From Paenibacillaceae bacterium (lineage in GTDB: Bacteria; Bacillota; Bacilli; Paenibacillales; Paenibacillaceae): a stretch of DNA of 64,000 nt. The notes below the pieces were generated by a model that saw only the letters and a program-made list of their open reading frames with translations, was not told the DNA's origin and did no database searches. The stretch covers positions 1 to 64,000 of the forward strand of contig REGQ01000001.1 of the NCBI GenBank assembly GCA_004134985.1. The letters run 5' to 3'. The position numbers and the translations under genes were made by a program. Positions 24,532 through 34,436 of this stretch are shown here, piece by piece. Within the stretch, counting starts at the first letter, position 1. The number at the start of each line of letters is the position of its first letter.

Positions 24532-26217
24532 ATGTCAACTAAAAAAATGCGTTCAGACATGATTAAAAAAGGCTTCGACCGTGCGCCCCACCGCAGCTTG
24601 CTGCGTGCCGCCGGAGTAAAGGAAGAAGATTTCGACAAACCGTTTATTGCGGTCTGCAATTCATACATTGATATTGTACCTGGTCATGTGCATTTGCAGG
24701 AGTTTGGAAAAATCGTGAAAGAAGCCATTCGCGAAGCGGGCGGCGTGCCTTTCGAATTCAATACAATCGGTGTCGATGACGGCATCGCCATGGGACATAT
24801 CGGTATGCGCTACTCCTTGCCGAGCCGTGAAATCATTGCCGATTCATTGGAAACTGTCGTTTCTGCCCACTGGTTTGACGGCATGGTCTGCATTCCAAAC
24901 TGTGACAAAATTACACCCGGCATGATGATGGGTGCGCTGCGGGTGAACATCCCTACGCTGTTCGTGAGCGGCGGACCGATGAAAGCCGGCAAAACTTCCG
25001 ACGGCCGCTCGATCTCGCTCTCCAGTGTGTTTGAGGGCGTCGGCGCTTACCAAGCCGGTAAAATTGACGACAAAGACTTGCTCGAATTAGAACAATACGG
25101 TTGTCCTACCTGCGGCTCCTGTTCAGGAATGTTCACAGCGAACTCAATGAACTGTCTGGCTGAAGGCTTGGGACTTGCACTTCCTGGCAATGGCACCATC
25201 TTGGCAGTTGCTCCTGAGCGTAAAGATTTCGTACGGAAATCCGCAGCTCAGCTGATGGAACTGATCAAGCAGGACATTAAGCCGCGGGACATCGTTACCA
25301 TCGAAGCGATCGACAACGCATTTGCGCTTGACATGGCGATGGGCGGATCGACCAACACCGTGCTTCACACACTCGCGCTGGCACATGAGGCTGGTTTCGA
25401 ATATCCGGTTAGCCGAATTAATGAAGTGGCTGAGCGTGTGCCTCACTTGGCTAAAATTGCTCCTGCCTCGGATTATCATATCGAGGATGTGCACAATGCT
25501 GGCGGTGTAACATCGATTTTGAATGAGTTGTTCAAAAAAGAAGGCGCGCTGCATGGGGATTGCATTACCGTAACAGGCAAAACACTGCGCGAAAATGCCT
25601 TAGGCAATGAAATTGCCGACTATGATGTTATTCGTCCAATTGACAATCCGCACAGCGAACGAGGCGGCCTTGCCGTATTGTTCGGAAACCTTGCTCCGGA
25701 CGGGGCAATTATTAAAGTCGGCGCAGTGGACAAATCCGTCGGCGGCTACCACAAAGGTCCTGCCATTTGCTTTGATTCTCAGGAAGAAGCTCTTTCAGGC
25801 ATTGCCAATGGCAAAGTCAAAGAAGGCCACGTGGTCGTTATCCGCTACGAAGGTCCAAAGGGCGGACCGGGAATGCCGGAAATGCTCGCTCCAACTTCGC
25901 AAATCGTCGGTATGGGACTTGGCGCCAAAGTCGGCTTGATTACGGATGGCCGTTTCTCCGGCGCATCACGCGGAATCAGCATCGGTCATATCTCACCGGA
26001 AGCTGCGGAAGGCGGACCAATCGCATTCGTAAGAGACGGCGATATCATTGAACTGGATTTGAACAATCGCAAGATCGAGCTGGAAATCAGCGAGGAAGAA
26101 TTCGAAGCGCGCCGCGCAGACTGGAAAGAATTCGAACCGAAGGTCAAAACAGGCTACTTGGCCCGCTACTCCAAACTTGTTACTTCAGCAAGCACAGGCG
26201 GAGTAATGAAAATTTAA
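24532..26217 (+). CDS. ilvD: Dihydroxy-acid dehydratase
   Basis: 561 residues, full length for the family. It dehydrates 2,3-dihydroxy acids to 2-oxo acids, the shared step to valine, leucine and isoleucine, and feeds pantothenate. It is cytoplasmic with an Fe-S cluster. Cluster cysteines are seen in NCDKITPG (Cys124) and CGSCSGMF (Cys197). The first site reads VPGHVHL, the variant without Cys known from E. coli-type enzymes. The ATG at 24532 is preceded by GGGAGGG at the right distance; the TTG 15 bases earlier overlaps that site. It is monocistronic with a terminator behind it; other ilv genes are not in the window. Confidence 0.97.
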   Translation: MSTKKMRSDMIKKGFDRAPHRSLLRAAGVKEEDFDKPFIAVCNSYIDIVPGHVHLQEFGKIVKEAIREAGGVPFEFNTIGVDDGIAMGHIGMRYSLPSREIIADSLETVVSAHWFDGMVCIPNCDKITPGMMMGALRVNIPTLFVSGGPMKAGKTSDGRSISLSSVFEGVGAYQAGKIDDKDLLELEQYGCPTCGSCSGMFTANSMNCLAEGLGLALPGNGTILAVAPERKDFVRKSAAQLMELIKQDIKPRDIVTIEAIDNAFALDMAMGGSTNTVLHTLALAHEAGFEYPVSRINEVAERVPHLAKIAPASDYHIEDVHNAGGVTSILNELFKKEGALHGDCITVTGKTLRENALGNEIADYDVIRPIDNPHSERGGLAVLFGNLAPDGAIIKVGAVDKSVGGYHKGPAICFDSQEEALSGIANGKVKEGHVVVIRYEGPKGGPGMPEMLAPTSQIVGMGLGAKVGLITDGRFSGASRGISIGHISPEAAEGGPIAFVRDGDIIELDLNNRKIELEISEEEFEARRADWKEFEPKVKTGYLARYSKLVTSASTGGVMKI

Positions 26218-26238
26218 TATCAACTATTCAACCATAAC

Positions 26239-26277
26239 AAAAAGCCGCTCAAGGAACCAATTCCCTGGCGGCTTTTT
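26239..26277. terminator. Bidirectional terminator between ilvD and deacetylase
   Basis: AAAAAGCCGC and GCGGCTTTTT form a perfect stem with Ts on both strands. It overlaps the last codons of the converging deacetylase gene. Confidence 0.85.
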
Positions 26278-27661
26278 GCTTGGCCTCTTCTTCCGGCAGC
26301 GTTACTTGAGCGGCCTTCCGCTCGTCCTTGCCTGATTTGGGCGCCAAGTCCTTCGACATGGGCTCGTTGTCAGCGTAACGGCTGCGAAACTCCTCCATGG
26401 ACATAGCGACGATTCTTGGAACAAGTGAAGTCTGTTTATCCGAAACCCGTTTATTGCCCCCTGGGTGCAGTATCCGAATAAGCATTTTCAGATAGAAACG
26501 GGTCATGCGGCTAAATACCCCGTCAGGAAGCTCTATAATGCTGAAGCCGAATGATTCAGATCCCCGATTAATCATGCTAATGCCGTATAGTCCCTGAGCA
26601 GTCCCCAATTCCTTCCGCTCTGAGAGCTGCGCAGCCAGCTTGGGCAAAGCCTTCTCGACTTCACGAATGACCTGGATCGCCATCTGCATCAAGGAGCGCG
26701 AGCCGCTCATCAAATCAAACAACTTCTTATTGTCAAAGTGAAGCTCTATAATCGGGTCCTTGTTATCGATCCGGTGTCCGTCCTTCAATTGCAGTGTCTT
26801 GCCCCGATAGGGACGAATCCGATAATGAAAAATCGATTGACCGCTATCGATAGGTTGAATGCGGAACAGAATGTGAAACAGCTTCTCCCATCCAAGCCAG
26901 AGCCTGACAAGCGTCTTCTTCATTACACCCATTGGGCGCTTGCGGCTTGAACGTGCTTTGTCAGTTAATGCGATCATCTCCGTCATGTTCACAAACCGAT
27001 ATCCTTGACTCTTCCCTTCCTCAAGGTAAGTGTTTAGTGCAGCCATCATCGTGCGCGGCGCGTCCTGATCAGCACCCAGCGTAATGCCGCAATCATGCAG
27101 CAGCAATACTTCGCCCGGTTGAAGCTTCTTCATCATGCGCTTCGTCAGGCGCTCCACCCCAACCCGCTTGCGCCAGTCGCCAAACATCGATGACCATAAA
27201 ATAATTTGCAGGTAACCCATGTTGGCAAAATCAAATAAATTGACAATTCCCCACGGAGGCCTGTAAAATGACGGTTTGGTGTCCGTCGCCTGCCGAATAA
27301 TTTCTGAAGTGCGATAGATCTGCTTCTTCACTGCCTTCGGGCGCATGAGCCAATTGGATTTATGGACATAATTATGGATGCCGATCTCATGGCCCTCCGC
27401 TTTCATACGTCGCAGCAGTTCAGGGTGTTTCTCAGCATTCGCTCCTACAACAAAAAAAGTCGCCTTCGCATCGTACTTCGCCAGCAAATCGAGCAAAAGC
27501 GGCGTATAATGCGGATCGGGACCATCATCAAACGTCAAAGCGATTTCCCGTTTTGCCTGTCCTCTCTTAAATACGCGGAAACCGAATGTCCTGCTGATAA
27601 TCCCAGGAAGAAAGGCGTAAAATGTTAGTATGTAGAAGCCCCACAGCAGCAAATTCTCCAT
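26249..27661 (-). CDS. Polysaccharide deacetylase (NodB domain) with extra C-terminal region
   Basis: 470 residues. A membrane segment (about 3-22) precedes the NodB domain (about 38-235) with TFDDGPD (metal/base Asp), a variant metal motif HNYVH where H-(S/T)-x-x-H is usual, and the RPPWG motif. The C-terminal half (about 245-450) is an additional domain not recognised. It would remove acetyl or similar groups from cell-wall or capsule sugars at the outer membrane face. The gene is single and converges on ilvD. Confidence 0.85.
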   Translation of the reverse strand: MENLLLWGFYILTFYAFLPGIISRTFGFRVFKRGQAKREIALTFDDGPDPHYTPLLLDLLAKYDAKATFFVVGANAEKHPELLRRMKAEGHEIGIHNYVHKSNWLMRPKAVKKQIYRTSEIIRQATDTKPSFYRPPWGIVNLFDFANMGYLQIILWSSMFGDWRKRVGVERLTKRMMKKLQPGEVLLLHDCGITLGADQDAPRTMMAALNTYLEEGKSQGYRFVNMTEMIALTDKARSSRKRPMGVMKKTLVRLWLGWEKLFHILFRIQPIDSGQSIFHYRIRPYRGKTLQLKDGHRIDNKDPIIELHFDNKKLFDLMSGSRSLMQMAIQVIREVEKALPKLAAQLSERKELGTAQGLYGISMINRGSESFGFSIIELPDGVFSRMTRFYLKMLIRILHPGGNKRVSDKQTSLVPRIVAMSMEEFRSRYADNEPMSKDLAPKSGKDERKAAQVTLPEEEAKQKAARELVP

Positions 27662-27817
27662 TTCTAATCCCCGCTATCTCTTTTCTGCCCACACAAATAT
27701 GGGGGCGATTGCAAACAATGCCTAGACTATTGTACCATAACCTAATTTAAAATGGGCATCTTTTTGGAAGTATAGTACAATCAGATTATCTTATTTAATG
27801 GGAAAAGGAGTGTTTTT

Positions 27818-28951
27818 ATGCTGACTTTCTACAGAAAATATTGGAGGACTGCTTTTGACATCGGGTTGATCGTTCTAACCGTGTATCTAACGATGCTGGC
27901 CTTCAGCTATCTTTATCGAATTGCGACTCCTGTTTTCCTGGCACTCGTCATCTTTATGATCATTGAACCGCTCGCCAAACGCCTTAACCGGATTGGAATT
28001 AAGAAGTCCATCGCGTCCGCCATCTCGATTCTGCTCTTTGCTGTTATCATTATCGGGGCGTTCGTCGGAGCCGGCTTTGTGTTGACAAGCGAGATCATGA
28101 ATCTGTATGAACGGCTGCCGCAATATCAGGAGCAGTTCGGAAATCAGTTCAAAAGCATTATTCAATATTGGAACGAAAAATATACGGCGCTGCCTGATGA
28201 GGTTATCAATCAGTCGGCTGATGTCGTGAATTACATAACAAGCTGGGGAACAAAAATTGCTACGACGTTTCTGAATTGGCTAGGAGGTTTTCTCGCATCC
28301 TTCTCCAGTTTTATTTTCAACTTTGCCATCGGGATCGTGCTTGCTTACTTTTTAAGTATTGAGATCAAAGGCTGGAAAGAGCTGGCTCAGGACAAAACAC
28401 CAAAGACATTCAAAGCCGCTTTTTACTTTTTGAAAAATAACGTATTTGCCGGAATCGGCGCGTATGTGAAAGCGCAGTTTAAGCTTATATCCATCACATT
28501 CATTGTCATTCTCGTTGCCCTGCTCATACTGAGGGTCGATAATGCGTTTACTGTTGCCTTGATTGCCGCTATTTTTGATGTGCTTCCGCTGCTAGGCGTC
28601 AGCACTGTATTCGTGCCATGGATCATTTATTTGTTTATCGTCGGCAACACAACTTTGGCGATCTGGCTAACCGCGCTGCTGCTGGTCATTATTGGAACCC
28701 GGCAAATTCTGGAGCCCAAAATTACCGGCGACTCGCTCGGCGTCTCGGCCTTTACGACGCTTGTATTTATGATTGTCTCCTTGAAGCTTTTTGGTGTGGC
28801 GGGCGTTATCATGTCACCGATCCTCGTTATTTTGTTCAAGGCCGTCAACGACCAAGGCTATTTGAAGGCGTGGATTCGCAAGCCGGTGGGCGAATTTGAT
28901 GATCAGAAAGGACCGCCGCACAGTCCGCCTTCAGGACCGGCAACCGGTTAA
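27818..28951 (+). CDS. AI-2E family permease
   Basis: 377 residues with about seven to eight hydrophobic segments (UPF0118/AI-2E family). There is a soluble amphipathic part between TM3 and TM4 (about 90-150) and the conserved IIGTRQILEPKITG segment (about 288-301). Characterised members export AI-2 or act as Na+(Li+)/H+ antiporters, so the substrate is open. GGAGTG precedes the ATG. A second family member lies at 42540. It is single with a strong terminator. Confidence 0.85.
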   Translation: MLTFYRKYWRTAFDIGLIVLTVYLTMLAFSYLYRIATPVFLALVIFMIIEPLAKRLNRIGIKKSIASAISILLFAVIIIGAFVGAGFVLTSEIMNLYERLPQYQEQFGNQFKSIIQYWNEKYTALPDEVINQSADVVNYITSWGTKIATTFLNWLGGFLASFSSFIFNFAIGIVLAYFLSIEIKGWKELAQDKTPKTFKAAFYFLKNNVFAGIGAYVKAQFKLISITFIVILVALLILRVDNAFTVALIAAIFDVLPLLGVSTVFVPWIIYLFIVGNTTLAIWLTALLLVIIGTRQILEPKITGDSLGVSAFTTLVFMIVSLKLFGVAGVIMSPILVILFKAVNDQGYLKAWIRKPVGEFDDQKGPPHSPPSGPATG

Positions 28952-29091
28952 TGCCGCATGGAGGCTTTACGGGCAGAAGCATCGGTTGAGATAGACACAT
29001 ACAGCGTTAGCACCTCACAGTCAGGCGAAGACGCTCGAGCTAGATTCAGACTTTCGCCGAATCGAGACGGGCAGCTCACCTTAAGAGCAGC

Positions 29092-29122
29092 AAACGGGCA
29101 GCACTGGCGCTGCCCGTTTTTG
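29092..29122 (+). terminator. Terminator of the AI-2E permease gene
   Basis: AAACGGGCAGC and GCTGCCCGTTT, a perfect 11-base stem with a six-base loop and Ts. Confidence 0.85.
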
Positions 29123-29178
29123 CATTTCAAGCATGCAGCGCTGCAATACAGGCCAGCGAGCCGCCCGGCAGCGCTGGG

Positions 29179-31092
29179 TTACCCGTCTGCGCGCTCCTGC
29201 TCATGGGCTGCCAACAGGTCCATCACCTGGCGAAACAACAGTGTCGCCTGGTTGCTGCTCTGCGGCAGCCGGTTTTTGGACAGCACCGCGACCGCATAGC
29301 GCGGCGCTTCCACAGGGCCATAGCCCGCGAACCATTGATGGTTGCGCGGCTGGCCTGCCACTGCGGTCTGGGCGGTGCCGGATTTGCCGGCCACCTCCCA
29401 GACGCCATGGCGGATCGTCTGCCCCGTACCTCGGGCGACGACCGCTTCCATGCCGCGCAGCAGCAGGCGCGCTGTGGCCGGAGAAATCCGGCCATAGGGC
29501 GACTCAGCGCGCTGCGCGGGCAGTTCCATCATCCGCTGGCCATTGGCATAGCGGATTTCGGTGACGAGGCGGGGCGCGCGGACTTCCCCGCCGCCAAGCA
29601 GCGTGATCATCAGATTAGCCGCCTGAAGCGGCGTCATCTGTACGTCCCGCTGCCCGATGGCGGTCTGGGCCATCACCCCGCCATCCTGCACCTCAGCCTG
29701 CAGCACGCCGCCGCTCCAGCTTGGCGCAAGCAGGCGCTTGCCGCCGTCCGGCGCCTGTTCAGCAGCTTCCCTGTGCACGCCCGCAAACAATTGTCCTGCC
29801 TGTTCCTCCTCCAGCAGCCGCAGCGGGCTTCCCAGCAGATTGAACCGTTCTGGCTCATTCCACCCTACCTGCCGGCCAATCCCGAGCCATTCTGCGGCAA
29901 GCAGAAATTCAGAGGCAGACAACCGTTCGCCAAGCGCAGCGAAAGTAACATTGCAGGACTGCGCCAACGCTTCGCCAAGCGTCAGACTGCCATGTCCGCC
30001 ATGCTTCCAGCATGAGAGTCCATAGCGCCCATATTCCCCGCTGCAATGAAACGTTTCGTTCCAATGCGCTGTTTTCGTCTCCAGCGCCGCAGCAGCTGTC
30101 ACCAGCTTGAAAATCGAGCCTGGCGCAACGGCCTCAAGCGCATGATTGCTCAAGTCAGTACCGGGTGCATCAAGCTGCTGTGGCTGAAACAGCGGAAGAG
30201 ATATCATCGCTGCGATATCCGCCGTCTGCGCATCAAGTACCACGACCGCGCCTTCCTTCAATCCGGCCGCCCCCAACATGCGCTCCAGTTTGTTCTGCAG
30301 CTCCAGATCAAGTGTTGTTGCGACCTGCAGCGGATAGTAAGGATTCGTCGGACTCGCCAGACGCACGCCAAGCCCCTGCAAAGGGATTCCGGAGCCATCT
30401 GTATAGTGAGAGAGGGCTGTAGGCCCAACGCCTCGCAAAAGTGCATCCAGAGACTTCTCCAGCCCTGAGCCGCCGATCAGGTCATGTCGTTTAATAGTCC
30501 CTTTGCCCAATTGTTCAGGATAGAGCCGCTCCATTCGTTCCGGATGCTGACTCAAATAGCCAATGACATGCTTGGCAGAAAACTGCTCGGGATATCGCTG
30601 ATAGAAGGGAAGCACACGAATAGCATTCAGCTTGAGCTGATCGAGCTTGGCAATTTGGTCTGTTGTCAGCGCCAATGGCTGACGGGAGGAGGACGCTGAC
30701 CAGAACCGGGGCTCTTGCAAGCTTTCCAGCCAGGAGAGCAGTTGCTTGCGGTCTGTCTGCAAAATGGCTGCCAGTTCCTCGATGCTGTCCGGCTCCCCCC
30801 AGGTTCCGTATTGTACAGGGAAGGCTGCAAGCACCTGGATGGTCTCGCCGGTAATCGAATGGCCGCTGCGATCCACAAAATCCGCCCTGCCCGGATCAAG
30901 AATAATTCCCCATTCTCGCTGGCGCACCGACTCGCCCTGCCAATGGTCAGACCGGCCTGATACGGCGGCGGAAGACGGCAGCCAGGTCAACCAGGCCATC
31001 CGCAGCAGCAGCATCAGTATAAGTCCGCTAAATGCAATGGCCAGCATAAAAATGCGCAATTGTCTTTTTGCAGCACGTTTCCCTTGCATCAT
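29179..31092 (-). CDS. Class B penicillin-binding protein (PbpI/YrrR-like)
   Basis: 637 residues from ATG 31092 (GGGGGGAG eight bases upstream). A short cytoplasmic basic end and one TM anchor (about 12-36) lead to a dimerisation domain (about 60-240) and the transpeptidase domain, with catalytic Ser in GSIFK (Ser326), SCN (379-381) and AGKSGT (about 568). It cross-links peptidoglycan by D,D-transpeptidation outside the membrane. The position before the yrrO-yrrN-mltG block matches yrrR/pbpI of B. subtilis; the greA and udk genes found there are absent. Confidence 0.88.
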   Translation of the reverse strand: MMQGKRAAKRQLRIFMLAIAFSGLILMLLLRMAWLTWLPSSAAVSGRSDHWQGESVRQREWGIILDPGRADFVDRSGHSITGETIQVLAAFPVQYGTWGEPDSIEELAAILQTDRKQLLSWLESLQEPRFWSASSSRQPLALTTDQIAKLDQLKLNAIRVLPFYQRYPEQFSAKHVIGYLSQHPERMERLYPEQLGKGTIKRHDLIGGSGLEKSLDALLRGVGPTALSHYTDGSGIPLQGLGVRLASPTNPYYPLQVATTLDLELQNKLERMLGAAGLKEGAVVVLDAQTADIAAMISLPLFQPQQLDAPGTDLSNHALEAVAPGSIFKLVTAAAALETKTAHWNETFHCSGEYGRYGLSCWKHGGHGSLTLGEALAQSCNVTFAALGERLSASEFLLAAEWLGIGRQVGWNEPERFNLLGSPLRLLEEEQAGQLFAGVHREAAEQAPDGGKRLLAPSWSGGVLQAEVQDGGVMAQTAIGQRDVQMTPLQAANLMITLLGGGEVRAPRLVTEIRYANGQRMMELPAQRAESPYGRISPATARLLLRGMEAVVARGTGQTIRHGVWEVAGKSGTAQTAVAGQPRNHQWFAGYGPVEAPRYAVAVLSKNRLPQSSNQATLLFRQVMDLLAAHEQERADG

Positions 31093-31205
31093 GACGCTGC
31101 TCCCCCCAAACATCATCAGGGGCCGCATATGAACCTTAGCCCCTTCCTTCTCCCACCATTATCGCCAGACGAGGCAGCAAACATGCGCTGCTAGCGAAAG
31201 AGAGT

Positions 31206-31387
31206 CTGCAGAGGTGCATGCGATCTACTGTGGTAAACTAATTGTATGGTGCTGCAGAGGTCCATGCGATTCACTGTGGTAAACAACTTGTATAGTGCTG
31301 CAGAGGTGCATGCGATTCAGGGGTAAACAAATTGTCTGGTGCTGCAGAGGTGCATGCGATTCACTGTGGTAAACAAATTGTCTGGCG
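31206..31387. repeat. 46-base tandem repeat, four copies
   Basis: Units begin CTGCAGAGGT at 31206, 31252, 31298 and 31342 (unit lengths 46, 46, 44, about 46) and contain GCATGCGAT and TGGTAAAC. The third unit has a two-base loss. Copies differ at only a few positions, so the repeat is young or homogenised. Confidence 0.9.
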
Positions 31388-31617
31388 GAATAAAATAGTG
31401 AGCTATGGGAATAGATGGGTTCCGAGTTTTTTACGCGTACAGTTAAGGATATCTGGAATGGAATCTATACGTGATATATGCGCCAAATCGCAGCATGTAT
31501 CATTTTCAAGAACTATCTAATGACAGCTACTTAAAAAATACTCGTTGATATCTTTCCAACGCCCATCAAATCGTTGCTCGGATTGCGGTGAGTGATTGAT
31601 TTGGGGAACGCATGAAA

Positions 31618-31805
31618 TTCTAACGCTGATGACAAGCGCTATTTTGCTAAATTCAACGCTTTAAAAATTCTAAGGAAACTGAGGAACGCTATTTCAGTAA
31701 ACTCCTCGATTTTGATAGCTAAAATGATTAATAAGCTTTCTGGTAAGCGTTAGAGTTCCAAAACGTCCATTTGTCGCCAATTAGAGTCTGTGGCAAGCGT
31801 TAGAG
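31618..31805. repeat. Dispersed inverted-repeat element, copy A
   Basis: Bounded by TTCTAACGCT at the left and AAGCGTTAGAG at the right, with an inner second AGCGTTAGAG at 31746-31755. It shares the blocks AACGCTGATGA, GCGCTATTT, TAAGGAAACTGAG and CTGTGGCAAGCGTTAGAG with the element at 43760-43900. No coding capacity. Confidence 0.7.
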
Positions 31806-31906
31806 CCGCTGTGAAACTTCATACCTATCACATACACACATAAGAATCAGAATGTTTCCCAAGTGCATCCACATTATAATTTTGACTGAGATACTCGCAT
31901 TTGTTT

Positions 31907-31978
31907 GTTCCAATTTGTTGTTTCCAATTGGTTGTTCCAAATTAATGTTCCAATGATGTTCTAATTTAATGTTCCAAT
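31907..31978. repeat. GTTCCAAT short repeats
   Basis: Six GTTCCAAT-like octamers at 31907, 31921, 31934, 31947, 31958 and 31971, spaced about 13 bases. Function unknown; slippage-prone. Confidence 0.7.
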
Positions 31979-31994
31979 TACGCCGCCTTATCAT

Positions 31995-32034
31995 CAAAAA
32001 AGGTCCGGCAGGGATATGCTTCCCGCCGGACCTT
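31995..32034 (-). terminator. Terminator of the chemotaxis receptor gene
   Basis: AAGGTCCGGC and GCCGGACCTT, a 10-base stem with six Ts on the minus strand. Confidence 0.88.
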
Positions 32035-32076
32035 ATTGCGCGATACAAAACGCCTATATGGGCTTTGGAGCGTTAC

Positions 32077-34245
32077 TTATTTGCCACCCGCAGCCTTCTC
32101 TTCAGTATGGAAACGGGAAAGCGATTCTTTCAGCTCCTTGGACACGGACTCCAGTCTGTTGGACAGGTTGACCAGCCCTTCGCTGATGCTGCGCTGCTCA
32201 TTGCTGAGTGAAGCAACTTCCTCGGATGTTGCGGACGACTGCTGCGCCACGGCGCTTACATTGCCCATTGCATCGGCGAGAACGTTCTGTGATTGATCCA
32301 GTTCCGTAATCGACGAAGTTACTGAATCCAGCCGCTGTACAAATTGACTCATCTGGCTTTGGACGGAATAGAACAACTGATTCGCTTCCTTAACCGATTC
32401 AATCTGTTCCTGGAAGATCGGGTACGCTTCGGACAAGACGTTGACGGTTTCATCGATTTCACGCTGAATCGTCTCTGTAATTTGACCGACCACTTCAATC
32501 GATTGTCTGGACTGCTCGGCCAGCTTGCGGATTTCATCGGCGACGACCATGAACCCTTTTCCTGCCGCGCCAGCTCTCGCCGCTTCAATTGTTGCGTTCA
32601 AGGACAGAATGTTCGTCTGTTTGGTCAAGTTGTTCATCACATCAAGAATTTTGCGAATCGAGCGGGTGCTTTCTTTAAGACGGTCTACTTTCTCCACCAT
32701 CGAACGGGTCATTTCTTCCGTCATGCCGGTTTTTTCAATCAGCACACCCATATATTTCGTTCCCTGCTGACTGACGCTCTCCACTTCGCCAGCAGAGCTG
32801 ACCATCTCAACATTTGCCTGGATGACCACTTTCAGCTGATCGCCGATATTCTCAGTCAGATCACTACCGCGTTCCGCTTCGGAAGCGAGGCTTGTGGCAC
32901 CGCCAGCAATCTCTTCGGTTGCCGCTGCAATCTCGTTGGCTGCAACTGATGTTTTGTTCGATGCGTCGGTCAACTCTCCCGCCGTACGCAGCACTTCCCT
33001 TGCTGACTTGTTCGTTTGATCGACGAGTGACGTAATTTGTGTCATCATTTGGTTAAAGCTCTGGGCAAGCTGACCGATTTCATCACTTTTCACCAGTTTT
33101 GAACGGACGGCAAGATTGCCTTTTTCGCCCTCTTTCATCAAATTCCGAAGCTGGATAAGCGGCATAGCGATCATGCGAATAACGAGGTAGCCTATCCCTG
33201 CCGCCAAAATTGCCGCAATTAACGCCATCAACCAGGTCAAGTCGCTGATCCGCTTCGCATCCTTCACCAATTCATTGACAGGAATTGACCCGGTCAAACG
33301 CCAATCCATCAGTTTCAATTTGCTGAAGACTGACAATACTTCGGAGCCATTGCCATCGGTTGTGCGCTGCGATCCAGGTTCTTGACCAAGCTCTTTCGGA
33401 ATCGTCACTGCGCTCGTTTGCGTCAGCTCTTCGATTTTGTCCGAATAGATGACTGAATTGTCTCCATCGACAATGCGGACGACGCTATCCTGGCCAAGCT
33501 CTAGCCCCTTCAGTTGCGATTCCAGCTCACTGTATTTGAACTCAAGCAGCAGCACGAATACCGCTTCATTCGATGCCGTTGATTTGACGAGTCGAGTCAG
33601 ACCAAACGTCGGCTCTGACTTGCCATCGTATCCGTCCGGCCTTGTCGGCAGCCACATCAGTCTCCCTTCAAGGGCAATGGATTCCTGGAACCATGCTTCA
33701 TCTTTAACCGCATCATAGTGCAGCGCGCTGCTTCCTCCAGAGAGACTGTTCATGCCGCCTTTGTAAGGAATCAGGTGTCCTGCATAGATCGTTTTAGAGC
33801 TTAAAATAAGAGATTGTACTTTCGTTTCCACTTTCTTGATTGCCTCAAACCGCTCATAATCGTCAGAACGCTGTGAGTTGATCGTTGACAAGCTGGTTTG
33901 AATATCGTTGTCAAATACAAGCTGCAGCGACATATCCTCATAATTTTGAAACATAACATCGAGTTTGCCTGCCGTTTGGTGGATCGTTTGTCCGCTGGAA
34001 GCAGCGACCTTCTTCTCAATAATATCTCTTGCCGTGAAATAGGAAAACATACCTACAAACAATACGCAAACGAGAATACTGCTGAAAATAAGCAGGAACA
34101 ATTTCGTTCCCACTGACCGCATAAAAAAATTGCTCTTAACCGATTTTGGCTGGTTAGCAACATTTGAGATTTTGTTTGTCTCCCCCTGTTGTTTTTTTTG
34201 TTGATTTGAACCTGTCTTACCTGCTGACTGAACTTTTCTTTTCAC
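32077..34245 (-). CDS. Methyl-accepting chemotaxis protein
   Basis: 722 residues from GTG 34245 (AGGTGG six bases upstream). Basic N-terminus, TM1 (about 45-65), an extracellular dCache-like sensor (about 70-345), TM2 (about 350-372), HAMP (about 373-425) and a cytoplasmic signalling domain (about 430-720) with the hairpin tip around [14 protein letters not shown] and IRKLAEQS. It senses an unknown ligand and controls CheA. It stands alone within the yrr gene block. A CCGATAT at 34326-34332 upstream suggests sigma-D control. Confidence 0.92.
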   Translation of the reverse strand: MKRKVQSAGKTGSNQQKKQQGETNKISNVANQPKSVKSNFFMRSVGTKLFLLIFSSILVCVLFVGMFSYFTARDIIEKKVAASSGQTIHQTAGKLDVMFQNYEDMSLQLVFDNDIQTSLSTINSQRSDDYERFEAIKKVETKVQSLILSSKTIYAGHLIPYKGGMNSLSGGSSALHYDAVKDEAWFQESIALEGRLMWLPTRPDGYDGKSEPTFGLTRLVKSTASNEAVFVLLLEFKYSELESQLKGLELGQDSVVRIVDGDNSVIYSDKIEELTQTSAVTIPKELGQEPGSQRTTDGNGSEVLSVFSKLKLMDWRLTGSIPVNELVKDAKRISDLTWLMALIAAILAAGIGYLVIRMIAMPLIQLRNLMKEGEKGNLAVRSKLVKSDEIGQLAQSFNQMMTQITSLVDQTNKSAREVLRTAGELTDASNKTSVAANEIAAATEEIAGGATSLASEAERGSDLTENIGDQLKVVIQANVEMVSSAGEVESVSQQGTKYMGVLIEKTGMTEEMTRSMVEKVDRLKESTRSIRKILDVMNNLTKQTNILSLNATIEAARAGAAGKGFMVVADEIRKLAEQSRQSIEVVGQITETIQREIDETVNVLSEAYPIFQEQIESVKEANQLFYSVQSQMSQFVQRLDSVTSSITELDQSQNVLADAMGNVSAVAQQSSATSEEVASLSNEQRSISEGLVNLSNRLESVSKELKESLSRFHTEEKAAGGK

Positions 34246-34325
34246 TAAGTACACCACCTATGGATAATAATAAAGCTGCTGCCTTATGTAGGTCTTTTTT
34301 CACAAAAACAGATCCTTTAATAGGA

Positions 34326-34333
34326 ATATCGGT
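34326..34333 (-). promoter_or_regulatory. Possible sigma-D -10 element of the chemotaxis gene
   Basis: On the minus strand ACCGATAT matches seven of eight bases of the GCCGATAT consensus, about 80 bases before the start. The -35 position (CACA for TAAA) is poor. Confidence 0.35.
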
Positions 34334-34354
34334 TCAATCTGCATAAAATGTGAG

Positions 34355-34399
34355 AAAAAAATAAAACTTCTTCCCAATATTTCGCAAGGAAGAAGTTTT
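34355..34399 (-). terminator. Terminator of the U32/MltG operon
   Basis: AAAACTTCTTCC and GGAAGAAGTTTT stem followed on minus by ATTTTTTTC. Confidence 0.85.
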
Positions 34400-34436
34400 G
34401 TCCAATTTTTGTCGATTATCCAGAGTATTTGTCGGA

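Larger units (their letters stand above)
31093..32076. other. Long non-coding, repeat-rich region
   Basis: About 950 bases with no convincing gene. It holds a 46-base tandem repeat (31206-31387), one copy of an inverted-repeat element (31618-31805), short GTTCCAAT repeats (31907-31978) and a terminator (31995-32034). Short ORFs here run across repeats and lack ribosome-binding sites. Confidence 0.75.

Noticed and set aside
31800-32048. Minus-strand ORF rich in Asn/Leu/Glu repeats
   Set aside because: It is a translation of the GTTCCAAT repeats and the terminator hairpin.
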